Positions 7,188 through 7,540 of a stretch of 7,540 bases of DNA are shown here, in pieces. The stretch spans positions 1-7,540 of the forward strand of contig JAJQIQ010000032.1 in the NCBI GenBank assembly GCA_021199135.1, in the 5' to 3' direction. A program made the position numbers and the translations under genes. This DNA comes from Clostridiales bacterium (GTDB lineage Bacteria; Bacillota; Clostridia; Lachnospirales; Lachnospiraceae). Each line of letters begins with the position of its first letter. Position 1 is the first letter of the stretch. Under the pieces are notes generated by a model, which was not told the origin of the DNA, searched no databases, and saw only the letters and a list, made by a program, of their open reading frames with translations.

Positions 7188-7506
7188 TACGCACGGAAAT
7201 AAAAAAGAACATTTGTAGCGTCTGGTTCATTGCGGCAATCGCCCTGATGTACCTGTTTTTCATGCTGTGTGACAGCGGAAACGTGCTCCCGGAAGGGAGC
7301 GCCACCACGGTCGTCTCCGCCATCTGGAACAAGCTCCACGGGAACTGGGCCGCAGGGAGCTTCACCACCTCAAGCCTGCTCCAGATAGACGACGTGTGGA
7401 CCTGCAGCAGGTACTTAACGGCCCTCGCGCCGCTCTTTGGATCATAGTGTATTACGGCCTGGCGTTTTACGTGATGTCGCGCCGGACGGACGTGGGGGAG
7501 CGGTGA
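7184..7506 (+). pseudogene. ABC transporter permease remnant: N-terminus joined to an out-of-frame C-terminus
   Basis: The reading frame from ATG 7184 encodes 87 residues: a basic start (MIRTEIKKN), one transmembrane segment (about 13-29), then a polar region, ending in LAPLFGS and a TAG at 7445-7447. This start pattern is common in ABC-2-type permeases of about 250-300 residues. Directly at the end, in another frame (from about 7435 to the TGA at 7504-7506), reads WIIVYYGLAFYVMSRRTDVGER. This is a hydrophobic piece followed by a basic tail, like the C-terminus of such a permease. I infer an internal deletion near 7435-7441 that took out most of the membrane domain and shifted the frame. The family is judged from style, not from a hallmark motif. 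GC content is high again compared with the kinase gene. The ends keep operon overlaps on both sides (ATGA and GTGA), which supports one former gene spanning this interval. Confidence 0.6.
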
Positions 7507-7540
7507 AAAATTTGAAAAAGAAAATTCCGAAAAAGATGGG
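7503..7540 (+). CDS. Start of a further gene, cut by window edge (possible second permease)
   Basis: A GTG at 7503 overlaps the TGA that ends the permease tail (GTGA), with GGGGGAG (7494-7500) just upstream at a short 2-nt spacing. The frame stays open to the window end and encodes a lysine-rich start, MKNLKKKIPKKMG. Such basic N-termini often precede a first membrane helix and would suit a second permease subunit of the same transporter, but 13 codons are too few to identify a family. A start further on at the ATG at 7533 is possible. Confidence 0.45.
   Translation, partial: MKNLKKKIPKKM

Noticed and set aside
7138..7368. Minus-strand 76-codon frame over the permease remnant
   Set aside because: It has no ribosome site or family resemblance and is antisense to a frame with a clear transmembrane start; treated as a shadow.

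Overview
The window looks like a chromosomal stretch of a fairly GC-rich Bacillota, most likely a Clostridia/Lachnospiraceae-type anaerobe. The reasons are strong Shine-Dalgarno sequences, tightly packed or overlapping genes, and an AgrC/AgrA-type kinase and LytTR regulator pair. A Coriobacteriia-like host is not excluded. All genes lie on the + strand.

Region 1 (1-5002) is a sugar-use operon. It runs from a phosphoglucomutase-type phospho-sugar mutase, missing only its first residues at the window edge, to a GH36 alpha-galactosidase and then a LacI-family repressor. The gaps are 2 and 14 nt. The alpha-galactosidase would release galactose from melibiose or raffinose-type oligosaccharides. 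The mutase would bring Glc-1-P from the Leloir pathway into glycolysis. The LacI protein is probably the local sugar-responsive repressor. Hand-counted 60-base lines here run about 63-72% GC.

Region 2 (5003-7128) is a two-component system with its own sigma-A-type promoter, a LytTR response regulator followed by a seven-TM GHKL (AgrC-like) histidine kinase. Sampled lines are much more AT-rich (about 27-42% GC), so it looks like an island in the flanking DNA. Just upstream of the -35 box, overlapping the end of the LacI gene, are two 9-bp direct repeats 12 bp apart. Read on the minus strand they match the known LytTR-site consensus, which suggests direct autoregulation.

Region 3 (7125-7540) returns to GC-rich sequence (about 62-67%) and looks like the wreck of an ABC transporter operon coupled to the kinase. 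A 20-codon ORF overlaps both the kinase stop and the next start by ATGA. A permease N-terminus (87 codons) is followed at once, in another frame, by a permease-like C-terminal tail (…YYGLAFYVMSRRTDVGER). A further gene begins at a GTGA overlap and leaves the window. The simplest reading is one or two internal deletions that removed most of the ATPase and permease output genes of the two-component system. A misassembly must be excluded. No RNA genes, CRISPR arrays, IS elements or convincing terminators were seen, and there is no stretch over 300 bases without a gene or gene remnant.
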